From the NCBI GenBank assembly GCA_964020975.1, contig CAXHWN010002785.1, positions 1-64,000 of the forward strand: a stretch of DNA of 64,000 nt. Direction: 5' to 3'. This DNA is from Hermodice carunculata (taxonomy: Eukaryota; Annelida; Polychaeta; Eunicida; Amphinomidae). Both the position numbers and the translations under genes were made by a program. Shown here piece after piece: positions 47,284-58,896 of the stretch (positions within the stretch are counted from its first letter, which is position 1; each line of letters begins with the position of its first letter). The notes beneath the pieces were generated by a model. That model ran no database searches. It was not told the origin of the DNA and saw only the letters and a program-made list of their open reading frames with translations.

Positions 47284-47600
47284 ATGTGCAAAAGTTGGGC
47301 CCTAAAAGCCTATCAGTTTTGTTTGTGCACATCTTTTTGCATCATTTGCAAAGACTGTAAAGGGACACATGACATTTGGTACACTGCAGGTGAGCACACG
47401 ATGGATTGCCCAGACTGCAAGGGAAGTCGACCCTGTCACTACATGGCTAAGTTAACAAAGCCATACTTCATCTGTATTTGGTGTGGTGACACACTGAAAA
47501 ATACATGTCATCGATGAAATGTACATGTCATCGATGGGCGGTACATTCAGCAAAGTGTCCTAAAAAACGACCTTTCCACCTAGTACTTGCTTTGACAATA
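47284..47600 (+). pseudogene. Cys-rich (zinc-cluster-like) protein of the large foldback element, left-arm copy, first part
   Basis: From ATG at 47284 the frame reads 'MCKSWALKAYQFCLC', 'SFCIICKDCKGTHDIWY', 'GEHTMDCPDCKGSRPCHYM' and 'PYFICIWCGDTL', stopping at 47517; the homologous text then continues out of frame to the insertion at 47600. Spacings such as C-x2-C-x2-C and C-x2-C...C-x2-C, with His, suggest one or two zinc ribbons. I do not recognise the family. The same text is in the right arm (53023-53463), so it is part of the terminal inverted repeat. Confidence 0.55.
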
Positions 47601-47683
47601 GACCATGTCAGAAATGAGTTTCACCACCAGATGGCTCTGGGGTACTATACACCCTAGCCTGACAGAGTGCCCACTAGCTAAGC

Positions 47684-47780
47684 ATGGCAGAGTATGGGAG
47701 GTGGAGAGTCTTTGAGTTGAAACAGGAACTAATCAAGAGAGGAGCACCAACTAAAGGCAAAAAGTGTGATTTAGTAGAAG
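47684..47780 (+). CDS. First exon of a SAP-domain transposon protein (left arm)
   Basis: ATG at 47684 opens 'MAEYGRWRVFELKQELIKRG' followed by 'APTKGKKCDLVE', ending at a perfect donor G|GTAAGT (47781). The pattern hydrophobic-x-x-L-K-x-E-L-x-x-R-G-x-x-x-x-G-x-K-x-x-L is the SAP motif, a two-helix DNA-binding fold. It occupies nearly the whole exon, so the protein begins with SAP, as in several transposon-borne proteins of marine invertebrates that carry a later zinc (SWIM) domain. Downstream exons are not recognisable here. The mirror copy in the other arm has one stop, so the left copy is the better preserved. Confidence 0.65.
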
Positions 47781-49102
47781 GTAAGTACTTGCTGATCAGT
47801 TTCATATATTATCTTACAGGAATTTATACCAAGATTACAAGTTTAGTCACTTGACTCCAATGGGTTGAACCAGCAGTTTACATCACTGGTCATATATTGC
47901 TGTGTGTGTGTTGTCTCTTGGCCACACACAATTCTGTGACAAGTCAAATTATGAGACTGTGATTAAAAGTATAATTAATGTTCCATAAAGAGAGACTTTC
48001 ATAGCCATACATACATTATTTTGAATGTGGAATAACCTGGTCAAAGTGTACATAAGCCACCAGTAGCCTGACCTGAGCCAAGCCTCTGGGGCCCAGCCAG
48101 TAGCTTGTATATTGGGTCACTCCAGGGGATTAGCAAGGTGTTAATGCTGCTGTTGTCTAGTTCCTCTGGGGAGTGTGCTTTATGGGTGTGCTGTGTATAC
48201 AAGACACTTGTTGGTAATGTGTTTGTCCAGAATAACAATGAGGTAAAAACACTGCATACTCAAAGGCAAAGATGAAAAACTGAACAAGAAAAGGAAAAGT
48301 AACTTTGGGATGGGACATGCGCATTGGCGGTATGTTTTGTGTGCTTTCAGTTATGGTTTTGAATCCTTGGTCGGGCCATTGAGGAAGGGGTGTTTCTTTT
48401 TTCAGACTGAGTATAGGTTCAGAATGAAAATTGTTATTTCTGTCATATGCGTCAAGTCTGAAAAAAAGTGCAAGACTAAATATGTGTCCTGTCAACTGAA
48501 CTGTATGAGGTAATGAAGGGCAGCCAAGCTGTTCAAATGTAAGGAAAAAGGTAAACTTTCAAACTGGAGGGGACATAAAGTTACTTTTCCTTTTCTTGTT
48601 TAGTTTTTCATCTTTGCCTTTGAGTATGCAGTGTTTTTACCTCATTGTAATTCTGGACAAACACATTACCAACAAGTGTCTTGTATACACAGCACACCAA
48701 TAAAGCACACTCCCCAGAGGAACTAGACAACAGCAGCATTAACACCTTGCTTATCCCCTGGAGTGACCCAATATACAAGCTACTGGCTGGGCCCCAGAGG
48801 CTTGGCTCAGGTCAGGCTACTGGTGGCCTATGTGCACTTTGATCAGGGTATTCCACATTCAAAATAATGTATGTATGGCTATGAAAGTCTCTCTTTATGG
48901 AACATTAATTATACTTTTAATCACAGTCTCATAATTTGACTTGTCACAGAATTGTGTGTGGCCAAGAGACAACACACACACAGCAATATATGACCAGTGA
49001 TGTAAACTGCTGGTTCAACCCATTGGAGTCAAGTGACTAAACTTGTAATCTTGGGATAAATTCCTGTAAGATAATATATGAAACTGATCAGCAAGTACTT
49101 AC

Positions 49103-49200
49103 CTTTCTACTAAATCACACTTTTTGCCTTTAATTGGTGCTCCTCTCTTGATTAGTTCCTGTTTCTACTCAAAGACTGTCCACCTCCCATACTCTGCCAT
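49103..49200 (-). pseudogene. SAP-domain exon, mirror copy (right arm of the inserted element)
   Basis: On the minus strand 'MAEYGRWTVFE', a TAG codon, then 'KQELIKRGAPIKGKKCDLVE' precede the donor GGTAAGT near 49102. It is identical to the left copy except for a few changes. It exists because the exon is inside the terminal inverted repeat. Confidence 0.75.
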
Positions 49201-49279
49201 GCCTAGCTAGTGGGCACTCAGTCAAGCTAGGGTGGATAGTACCCCAGAGCCATCTGGTGGTGAAATTTCTGACATGGTC

Positions 49280-49420
49280 TATTGCCATCACTGTTTCCAG
49301 AAGCCTGGCGTCGACAGAAAAATATATGTTCATTGCCGTCACTTGTTCTGCAGGCGGTGTGACCACGGCAAAGGAGCACCCAATACCTGCCTATACTGCA
49401 GCGAACCACTGTGGGCATGA
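49280..49420 (+). pseudogene. Cys-rich protein of the large foldback element, left-arm copy, C-terminal part
   Basis: After the insertion the frame resumes with 'YCHHCFQKPGVDRKIYVHC', then 'RHLFCRRCDHGKGAPNTC' and 'LYCSEPLWA', stop TGA at 49418-49420. The Cys/His spacing (C-H-H-C, C-x3-F-C-x2-C, C-x2-C) resembles a RING- or ribbon-like zinc site. The right arm has the same text. Confidence 0.55.
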
Positions 49421-50164
49421 TTCAGGGATGAATCCACAAAATATATGAAACCCCCAAAGTTCTTTTCAGGACTACCCAAATCCTCCCGAAAGAGTGTGGT
49501 TAAATTTCGGATATGTATGCATGTAACGGCTTGATTGTCGACAGTTCAAGACTATACAAAAACATGTTCATCCACAATAGAATCCAGGTCACACAAAATT
49601 TACATTATGCAACAGTTACGACACAAGCGTATGGCACAATAGTGGAGAAAATCACGTCTGACGTTTAAAATACGGCACCACATGTTACAAAACTTGTAAG
49701 TATTTTACTTCCAAACAAGGCAAACTTTCAGGTCGTCTGTGTAATCACCACTAAAATAACTTATATTTGATTCACCGACACTTCAGAGTTTAACGATTCA
49801 CGTCAATCACGATCGTAGCTAACAACATGTAAACAACTGATATAGCCGAATGTTTTCGACCAGCATCTAGCCAAATTTGCACGTATATTGACTCCATTGT
49901 TTAAGATACTGCAAGTCCATAACAGTCTTATGTGTGGACCTTATTGTCTCTATTATGCCATACACCATTGTCGAGGGATGCCTGTGGGCTGGATCACCAG
50001 CCATTTTGGCACAAACAGGACCAAAAGTGATGACATAGTATTTCATTTCATTAAAAAAATACTTTAGACTCTGGAGGAAAATAAAGCTATGAAAATGCTA
50101 TTTTACATGTGTCTAATTGCTACTTGCAACAAAATATGGGTGTGTGTGATTGTGTGTGGATGTA
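49421..50164. other. Inner part of the left arm and unique DNA
   Basis: 49421-49706 is mirrored at 52761-53022. 49707-50164 has no counterpart in the right arm and no recognised gene. Confidence 0.6.
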
Positions 50165-50335
50165 GTCCTCCTCACTCCTCCCTCCTGGTGTCACTCCGGT
50201 GCTGGTGCCCCTCCAGTGTTGGTGTCACTCCTGTGTCATTCCGGTGCTAGTGTCACTCTGGTGTCACTCCGGTTCTGGTGTCACTCCGGTGCTGGTGTCG
50301 CTCTGGTGCTGGTGTCACTCCAGTGTCAACGAATA
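50165..50335. repeat. Minisatellite A (ggtgtcactccggtgct, about 15-18 bp)
   Basis: About nine units, variants of ctggtgtcactccggtg, plus strand. Mirrored by the units at 52643-52761. Confidence 0.9.
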
Positions 50336-50429
50336 TTTGGGCCCCCGAATGGATGGGCCCCCGCGGCTTACATGTTCCAGAATGTTTGGGCTTCTTCCGA
50401 ATTTTTAGGCCCTCTTTCATATATGATTT

Positions 50430-50815
50430 TTGTTATATATGAGACATCTTAACTATTGTTATAACATTGACGATGTTTATAGTGCAAAATTGCAAAAATG
50501 GTCATGTTACTAGACTAAGGTAAAAGGTGCTGGTCACAGGGTTTTGTCTCATAATGAAAATAGATTCAGCGCAAAATGTTAAAATGTAGTCCTGAATCAT
50601 GTGAATGGCATTGTTATTTTTGATGCGGAATTATGACCAGATGACTCGATCCTAAATTTACGTTCTCGTAGAAATGGGAAATTAAAATTTGATGCAAGTA
50701 TGTTCGGATCTGAGTATAAAAGTTATTACTGGACCAGTAATTTTCATGAATCGCTGAGCTCACCCAAACTACATGTACATGTACTTCTGTATAATAACTA
50801 TAAATGACCTTTAGT
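50430..50815. other. Unique stretch inside the large foldback element
   Basis: AT-rich, between minisatellites A and B of the left half; no gene recognised. Confidence 0.5.
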
Positions 50816-50824
50816 TTCCAGTTA

Positions 50825-51195
50825 TGTAGATAGGGCCCGGGGGCGGAGGCTTTTGATTCCCGAATGTTTGGGCCACTTGACCCCTGAAGAATATCCAAGT
50901 GCCTCGAGGTGGCTATAAATGGGAAAGGGGCCCTTTGATTCCAGACTATTGGGCCCTTTTTTGGTATCTAAATGCATTGAAGTGGATCTTGAATATTTTG
51001 GCCCCCTATTTGTATGCAAGTGCCTTGCAGTGGATATATATCGGGAGGGGGCCCTTTGGTTCCAGAATATTTGCCCCCCCCCCCCCCCCCATTTGTATGT
51101 GTCTTGAAGTGGATATAAATGGGAAAATGGCCCTTTGGTTCCATACTATTGGGCCCCTCTAATATGTTTTGCATATATAAATGGTGGGGCCCTTT
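50825..51195 (+). repeat. Minisatellite B, forward array (about 72-bp unit)
   Basis: About four units with 'gggccctttggttccagaat', 'ttgggccccctatttgtatg' and 'gtggatataaatggga'. One unit contains a run of about 18 C near 51066-51088. Confidence 0.9.
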
Positions 51196-51530
51196 GATAT
51201 GTATCTTACCATTTACAATGGTGAATTTGCCCCCGTCCCAATGTCACAGTGCCACCTGCACTGACATGATCAATCATGGAACTCGAGAACTATATATATG
51301 AAGAGGACTACTTGAGCTTAGCACAGAACTGTCCTAGTTCTCTTGCTGTTGTGTACCTCTAGCATGGGACAACTTTTTTCTGCCCTTGTGGTGAGCTGTC
51401 CAGACAGGAGACACACTGGCATAAACTGGAGAGGCGAGCTGTTCTGAAGTGGAATATTTAGTTCCTAAAATTTAATTATCATTCCATTACATTACACTAA
51501 TCACGAGCTTCTCTGTCACAAATTATTACA
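51196..51530. other. Centre of the large foldback element
   Basis: A unique 330-bp spacer between the two inverted minisatellite B arrays. No open frame with a motif. Confidence 0.6.
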
Positions 51531-51534
51531 AGAC

Positions 51535-52045
51535 ACATACAAATATTCTGGAACCAAAGGGCCCCTTCCCCATTTATATCCACATCAAGTCACATACAAA
51601 TGGGGAGCCCAAATATTCTGAAACCAAAGGGCCCTCCCCCATTTATATCCACTGCAAAGCATTTACTTACAAATAGGGGGCCCATATATTTTGGAACCGA
51701 AGGGCCCCCTCCCCATTTAAATCCGCTTTAAGACACAAACAAATTGGGGACCCAAATATTTTGGAACCAAAGGGTCCCCTCCCCATATATATATATCAAC
51801 TGCAAGGCATTTATTTACAAATAGGGGGCCCAAATATTCTGAAATCAAAGGGCTCCCTCCCCATTTTTATCCCCTGAAAGCCATTCACTTACAAATAAGG
51901 GGCCCAAATATTTTGGAACCAAAGGGCCTCCTCCCATTTATATTCACTTTAAGACACAAACAAATAGGGGGCCCAAATATTCTGGAACCAAAGGGCCCCC
52001 TCCCCATTTATATCCACTTCATGACACATACAAAAAGAGAAAATC
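51535..52045 (-). repeat. Minisatellite B, inverted array (about 72-bp unit)
   Basis: Seven units with 'aaatattctggaaccaaagg' at about 51541, 51611, 51684, 51754, 51831, 51906 and 51974, the reverse complement of the forward array. Unit spacing is 68-77 bp. Confidence 0.92.
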
Positions 52046-52642
52046 AGGTAAAAACCCACATCCCTGATTCCATTCCAGAATTTTTGGGCCCTCCCAGTAT
52101 GAAGGAGCTTTCTCCTTTTAAAAATCTGGTGTTTTATTGTATTTTTTCATTCATGTCAAGAGACAGATATGCCGCGTATGTATCTCCAGAAATTCAGATA
52201 ACAAAAAATTCAGGGGAAAATAGGGACACCTGAATCTATGCATGTGGGGTAGATTTGTGCTAAAATATGTGCTGCACAAATAAAAAAAACTACTTGATAT
52301 ATTCTTGGAGGGGTTGTGAGATAACTCCTACAAGGTATATGCACCCACATTACATGTAAAATACACCAATATATACATGTATATATAGTGGCAAACATAA
52401 AGCCTTGTAAATGTATTCAATTGTTTGATTTACATTTATTTCACAAAATAATAGCAAATTCTTTACAAAATATTTCTTTTAGAGTTTGCAAAATATCACA
52501 CAGGATGTAGATATAGAGTGCATTGGGCCAAAACTAGGTTATTCCAATTTATATTGGGCGGGGTGACCCAAATGTTCCCAGGGGAGCGCAAGTGTTTGGC
52601 GAATGAATGGGCCCCTGGGGGCCCATCCTTTCGGGGGGGAGC
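52046..52642. other. Unique stretch inside the large foldback element
   Basis: No gene recognised. 52555-52640 ('gaatgggcccctgggggccc', 'atcctttcgggggg') mirrors 50337-50380. Confidence 0.5.
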
Positions 52643-52761
52643 AAGTATTCTCTGACACTGGTGCTGGTGTCACTCTGTTGCTGGTGTACCACCGGAGTGA
52701 CACCAGCACTGGAGTGACACCAACACCGGAGTGACACCAGCACCAGTGTCAGAGAATACTT
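52643..52761. repeat. Minisatellite A, arranged as a palindrome
   Basis: aagtattctctgacactgg at 52643-52661 is the reverse complement of the sequence at 52743-52761. Between, forward units (ctggtgtcactc) switch to inverted units (gagtgacaccag) around 'ttgctggtgtaccacc'. Confidence 0.9.
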
Positions 52762-53022
52762 ACAAGTTTTGTAACATGTGGTGCCGTATTTTAAACGTTA
52801 GACGTGATTTTCTCCACTATAGTGCCGTACGCTTGTGTCGTAACTGTTGCATAATGTAAATTTTGTGTGACCTGGATGTTATTGTAGATGAACACGTTTT
52901 TGTATGATCTTTGAACTGTCAGCTATCAAGCCATTACATGCATACATATCCGAAATTTAACCACACTCTTTCACGAGGTTTTGGGTATTCCTGAAAAGAA
53001 TATTTTTGGATTCATCCCTGAA

Positions 53023-53463
53023 TCAGGCCCACAGTGGTTCGCTGCAGCATAGGCAGGTATCGGGTGCTCCTTTGCCGTGGTCACATCGCCTGCAGAACAA
53101 GTGACGGCAAGGAACATATATTTTTCTGTCGACTCCAGGCTTCTGGAAACAGTGATGGCAATTGTCAAAGCAAATACAAGTTGGAAGGGTCTGTTTTTAG
53201 GACACTCTGCTGAATGTACCGCCCATCGATGACATGAATTTTTTCAGTGTGGCTTCACACCAAATACAGATAAAGTATGGCTTTGTTTACGCAGCCATGT
53301 AGTGACAGGGTCGACGTCCCTTGCAGTCTGGACAATCCATCGTGTATTCACCTGCACTGTACCAAGTGTCATGTGTCCCTTTACAGTCTTGGTGAAGGTT
53401 GCAAAAAGACGTGCACAAACAAAACTGATAGGCTTTTAGGGCCCAACATTTGCACACGAAACT
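53023..53463 (-). pseudogene. Cys-rich (zinc-cluster-like) protein of the large foldback element, right-arm copy
   Basis: Read on the minus strand it is continuous, apart from two stops in the middle: 'FVCKCWALKAYQFCLC', 'SFCNLHQDCKGTHDTWYS', 'YTMDCPDCKGRRPCHYM', 'PYFICIWC', 'CICFDNCHHCFQKPGV', 'DRKIYVPCRHLFCRRC' and 'CLCCSEPLWA', ending in TGA. That is about 147 codons with more than 20 Cys, grouped in CxxC pairs and flanked by His. The amount of conserved Cys/His between the two arms, while other positions vary, suggests that the protein was under selection before the copies decayed. I know no named family for it; a zinc-binding DNA- or protein-interaction role is a guess. Confidence 0.6.
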
Positions 53464-54060
53464 TTTTTTAATTGACCAGTTTCAACTTGATTTCTGTCTA
53501 GTTCTTTCTTAATAAAAACCATTAAAACTGGTATTTTTGCGAATATTCCTTATCATAAAAGAAACATTTATCATGATCCCTTCTGTCAATATATCACGCC
53601 ACCAGTAGTACACACAACTCCCTTAGATGGTTGATCCCGAAGTCAAAGTACACTGACCCTGTAAGTCCAAGATAACGAGATTATTTATCAACAAACCCAC
53701 GTGGCCAGATAAACCTATGCATCGCTGTCCTTCTCTGTTAACCAGCTGTCATCAGTGAAACAAGTTTGGTGCTAATCTGTGAGGTGAACCTATATTTAGT
53801 TTGCTTGAATTTATCACATTTTTCATGACTGTTATCAATGTGTCAACTTTAACATTTCCAGATTTAACCAGTTTTGTGCTCTTACCTGTGAAGTTATATA
53901 GACGCAAGTGGGGCAATATCTTTTTAATCCTCTGTGGAATGGGGCCTTATAATTTTTAATCCCCTGTGGAAGGTGGCCTTTTAATTTTTAACCCCCTGTG
54001 GAATGTGAAGCTGTCCTTTTTTGCTCCTCTCTGGAGTGTGACCTTGTACAACCATCACAT
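53464..54060. other. Outer right arm of the large foldback element
   Basis: Noncoding; the mirror of 46690-47283. Ends with four 'ctctgtggaatg'/'ccctgtggaatgtg'-type subterminal repeats and the TIR. Confidence 0.75.
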
Positions 54061-54123
54061 GTAGTAATACTGGGTAGAACAAGAAACGGCGTTCCATTAT
54101 ATATATATATATATGTATGTATA

Positions 54124-54507
54124 TTATGGAACGCCATTTCTTGTGATATTCAGTATTTGATCAGATCATTCAATATTTGAAGAACAAATTAATTTATTCC
54201 TATGAACAAATGTTCGATTAGGTGAATAAATATTTAATAAGAAGACTAAATATTTAATCCCATTCTCAAATTAATTTGATCAGATGTACACATGTATTTG
54301 TTCATCTGATCAAATACGGTACAATTGTTTTCCTGATCAAATTGACCTGATGAGAAGAACAAACTGATTTAATCAGAAGATCATATAGATTTGTTCCTAG
54401 GAACAATTAATATGAATTTGTTCACATGACTAAATCGATTTGTTTTTCTGATCAAAAATTTAATCAGGTGATCAAATACTAAATAAAACAAGAAACGGCG
54501 TTCCATA

Positions 54508-54508
<1 letters not shown>
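54124..54508. mobile_element. Complete 385-bp MITE of the TTATGGAACGCC family
   Basis: TIRs ttatggaacgcc(a/g)tttcttg face each other and are flanked by TA at 54122-54123 and 54509-54510. The interior is almost wholly gatcaaat/atttgatc and gaacaaat/atttgttc palindromic words. It is collinear with 32787-33177 and shares the terminus of the large foldback element at 54099, so it looks like an internally deleted, non-autonomous derivative. Confidence 0.88.
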
Positions 54509-54591
<83 letters not shown>

Positions 54592-54660
54592 TTGTATGTA
54601 TGTATGTATGCATGTATGTATGCATGTATGTATATACATATGTGTGTGTGTGTGTGTGTT
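54507..54660. repeat. Compound microsatellite (TA)n-(TG)n-(TATG)n-(TG)n
   Basis: TA to about 54571, TG to 54590, TATG/CATG units to 54640, TG to 54658. It abuts the MITE. Confidence 0.97.
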
Positions 54661-54689
54661 GTACTTGATGTCTGGTTAAGAAATATTAT

Positions 54690-56545
54690 ATTTTCATTGC
54701 ATTCTCTTGACTTGAATACAAATGACCTTCATTCTTTTCTGACTTGCCCTATAATTAATCTGTTAATATTCAAGGATTATAAGAAAGTTTATGCTACAAT
54801 TATTTATAGTTTTCAGGCTTGTCTGTTTTGCTACTTAAGTTTATCTTTGGGTATCTTTCTGTTTTAATATTCACTTTCAGACATTTTAGGTTTGCATGTC
54901 AGATTAAACCCCCTTGGGGCTATTGTTAGCAAGCAACGGCCTACGACAGTCACATGTTTGCCTAATTGTACTCAAGGTGGAAGGTCTGAAGCCGCACCTT
55001 TGGATAACCTCTAATCACTTTTTCATATTTTTGGATAGTCTGACACTTAAACTACATGCTCTCAAAACTCAGATGTGTGAACATATAATTTATATGAGAT
55101 AACTGATTTCAAAACTTTTGTTTACAATGAGAAGTTTAAACAGTGCGGGACACATGGCTTTGTTTTCACGGGCATGATAGTGAACCATGTCATTGTTTGC
55201 ACAGTCATTAGTCCATGACCCCAGGAAACCAACTGAGCTATTGAGAAGGGTCACTCACAGGAAACCATTAGCCGTGGGGAGAAGAATGGGCCAGTTCAGA
55301 CTAATCACCACCATTGTTTTGATTACTTTGAAATTCTCTATTGATGTAAAACAAATTAGCACAATCCACTCACTGGTCCCCAAATATGGAAAGCTGCATG
55401 TGAACCCACACCCAAACAAGCCAAGTGTGGTGTTCCCAAGTTAAAAAATTCGAGATTTAAGGCACAAAATATACTTTTGTTTAATGACAACATTACAAAA
55501 GTAAAATTACATGTTTATTTCACACAATAATTTAAACACAGCACAGAAGAAATGAATATGTGTCATATTACAGCCATAAATGTGTAAGAATTGGCAACTT
55601 TTTCTTTCAATGCAATTTTCTCTGAACTGTTTTTCGCTCAACCTCTGCAATTTGTATCTCACCTCACAAACATTGAAATCAATGGACATTAAAAGTAAAA
55701 TATATTATCCACGAAGGGTTCCTAGGATTTTTTTTCTGACAACCCCTTCCATGACTTTTGAAGCAATTTATAGAAAGAAAATGAACAACCTGTCAGGAGT
55801 AATTGAAAATTTTATAATTTTTTATTTATGCTATTTCAGGACTAACCATTGAATCCGATCCTGGCCATTGATATATATTTTAAATTTCTTCTAATTTCAA
55901 CTGAAAAAAAATTGTCTGACTTCTGCGCGAAAAATGTGAAAATCCTACCAAGTCAGAAAGGATGCTATAAAATCTCATATCCTGCGGAAAAAAAAAACTC
56001 TACGGATACAAATCTATGGATATGTAGTACTTAGGTTTAATGTACTTGTGAAAAAATTAAGTGGGTAATTGCGATCCAAAGTTGCCAGTCTGACTGCGCA
56101 CTAGTTTCACAGTTTCCACCTTAAAATCCTGTTAAGAAAATTGTTTTTGGCATAAATGGTATTCTTATTTCATAATGAAGCTCTGCATTTATAAGCAAAA
56201 CTTCACGTATTAAGCTAATTCATTATTTGCCACGCTCATATTTATTCATTATTATGTGGGTTGTCTTTGCTGAATATTCAGCTTAGACAAAGAGCCGCTA
56301 CTCAGGGAGACATGTACGGGTAATAGGCTCCGAAACATGTTGAGTAGTTACCCGCTGAAGACCCTTTAATTCATTTGGGCTGATACAGCCTATGTCAAAA
56401 TTTTACAGAGGAAAGTGTGCAATATGGACAATAGTACTTCCATATGTATATGGGTTAGACAGGGACAGGTTAGCTTATAGAGAGTAAAGAGTTCGGACTG
56501 CGGAAGAGAGTAATGACTACAAGGAAGTGGTTCTGGGCAAAACGA
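54690..56545 (+). repeat. Penelope-associated 3' repeat, copy 2
   Basis: Blocks 54690-54735, 54810-54975 and 56165-56540 match copy 1 at 13.4-14.4 kb, in partly different order at the left. The block between (about 55000-56160) is not shared and has no recognised gene; an 85-codon plus-strand frame (55187-55444) is unexplained. The conserved block 56280-56365 has inverted words (ctactca ... tgagtag; cgggtaa ... ttacccg). Confidence 0.55.
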
Positions 56546-56550
56546 CACAA

Positions 56551-57440
<890 letters not shown>

Positions 57441-58690
57441 CATCTGATCTGCCGCAGTCACCACAACATTTCCCACTCCATGTACTCAGACTCAACTCAT
57501 ACTAGATCTGGCATTATTTTCGGCCAACAAGCGTGAACACCATATTTTCAACTGTCCCTTTTTAAAACTAATATTGAGAAAATCAATACCTATAAAACAA
57601 GTGATTACTCACCCCCTCATACTGGAAATTGAGAAAAATGAACACAGAAATTTCTCCTACGACATTGAAATTGGAGCTCGTGGATATATTAAAAACGGTA
57701 ATAATAAAATATTCAAATTTCTAGATATATTACGGTGTGTGCCATGCCCATACAAGATTTTGAAAACTCTACCAGCAAGCTAGCCACATCAGCAGTTTCA
57801 CAATCTTTCACGCAAAATGTAAACCCTTCTGGGAAAACCTTCCACTTTGACTGTGATATGGACCTGTGGTGTACAGAATAATATCAACCGCGTACTGTAC
57901 ACTGTTTGCCAGGGCAAAGATAAACATTTACCTATTAAAACTGTCAATTTCAACGCATATAAGCACAAGCATTCCTTTGGATAACAAACGTCCCCCCCTA
58001 AGATCTCTGAAAATTTGTTACTCTCTGTTTAAAAATTTGAAAACTGCACCACAAGGCACTGCTGTTTCGAGTACCACAAACAATATAATTCTTGACAAAT
58101 TAATTCAACATCTGAAACAGGAGTTTTATTATCGCCAATTTGCAAAATTAAAAATGATTCAAAGAAGACTTGAGAGACTATAAAGTCAGTTCTCCATATT
58201 GTTAAAAGTAGGAAAGATTTCCCTTGTTTCTTTCAAATCGAAAACATCAAAGTGTCCAACAAACAAGAAATTACTGAACGTTTCAATTCATTTTTTCACC
58301 AATATAGGTCCTAAACTGGCCTGGCATACACAGGTGCCTTACTTCATTTCTCAACTTATCTCGAAGATGCTATTGTACACTCATTTTCCTTTACAAATAT
58401 TACACATACTGATGCCCTGAGCATTCTGAATAATTTCAAAGGAAAGGTTAGCCCTGGTCATGATCATTTAACTATGAAACTTGTTTAAAGGCGCAAGTGA
58501 TTCACTAGCTAAGCCCTTGTCCTTACTTGTAAATCAGTCTTTCAGTACCGGTATTCTCCCTGTCGATTCGAAAATAGCAAAAGTTGTACCCATATATGAG
58601 AGAAAAGATGACAGTACCCTAATAGGTAATAATCGATCCACCTCCCTTCTTCCTGTTATGTCAGTTAAAAAAAAAGTTGTATACAGCCAA
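57441..58690 (+). mobile_element. LINE ORF2 fragment (linker and RT fingers)
   Basis: The plus-strand frames, broken many times, give 'FHFDCDMDLWC', then 'FNSFF'-like text with 'FFTNIGPKLAWH' (58293), 'SFSFTNITHTDALSILNNFK' (58385), 'GKVSPGHDHLT' (58444), '[19 protein letters not shown]' (58532) and '[13 protein letters not shown]' followed by 'RSTSLLPV'. This is the segment before RT and RT blocks 1-2 ('SPGxD', 'NYRPISLLP') of an APE-type LINE. Palm blocks are absent because the copy ends at the (TA)n tract. It is a 3'-truncated or interrupted old copy. Confidence 0.75.
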
Positions 58691-58727
58691 TCTAGGGTAA
58701 AATCAGTCACCCATGCTAGGTACCCAA

Positions 58728-58738
58728 ATATATATATA

Positions 58739-58786
<48 letters not shown>

Positions 58787-58808
58787 TATATGTATGTGTA
58801 TAAATATG

Positions 58809-58893
<85 letters not shown>
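58728..58893. repeat. (TA)n microsatellite with short interruptions
   Basis: TA with a few TGTATG interruptions near 58790-58815. Confidence 0.98.

Positions 58894-58896
<3 letters not shown>

Larger units (their letters stand above)
47601..49279. mobile_element. Palindromic element carrying a SAP-domain exon, inserted in the left arm
   Basis: It starts gaccatgtcagaaatgag and ends with the complement, flanked by TA (47599-47600, 49280-49281). The right arm of the host element reads continuously across this site, which proves an insertion. Arms of about 705 bp (47601-48305 and 48575-49279) are nearly identical, around a 270-bp spacer. Landmarks mirrored in both arms include 'ggcccagccagtagcttgta' / its variant complement and 'caagacacttgttgg'. 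TA duplication and long TIRs suggest a foldback member of a TA-targeting transposon group. The spacer has a possible exon (48406-48509: acceptor ttttttcag, donor GAG|GTAATG) whose phase does not fit the SAP exon directly. Confidence 0.88.
46683..54099. mobile_element. Large foldback-type DNA element with about 1.3-kb inverted arms
   Basis: The left arm (46683-47600 plus 49280-49706) is the inverted copy of the right arm (52761-54075). Matching stations are the outer 'tactactatatttgatgg' against the complement of 54053-54070, subterminal 'cacattccacaggggatt' units, the Cys-rich frame, and the inner 'catgttacaaaacttgtaagtatt'. The right end continues outward to ggcgttccat-ta (54088-54099), the same terminus as the MITE at 54124. 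The left counterpart of that terminus is displaced by GATCAAAT array. Inside the arms lie minisatellites in mirror order, around a unique centre at about 51200-51530. No transposase signature was recognised, so it may be moved in trans. The left arm holds a separate 1.68-kb insertion. Confidence 0.85.

Noticed and set aside
46683-54099. Polinton/Maverick identity for the large inverted-arm element
   Set aside because: No polymerase, integrase, packaging ATPase or capsid text was seen, and the interior is minisatellite.
56280-56370. Hammerhead ribozyme in the Penelope-type 3' repeat
   Set aside because: CTGANGA- and GAAA-like boxes are present but in the wrong order and without the required stems.
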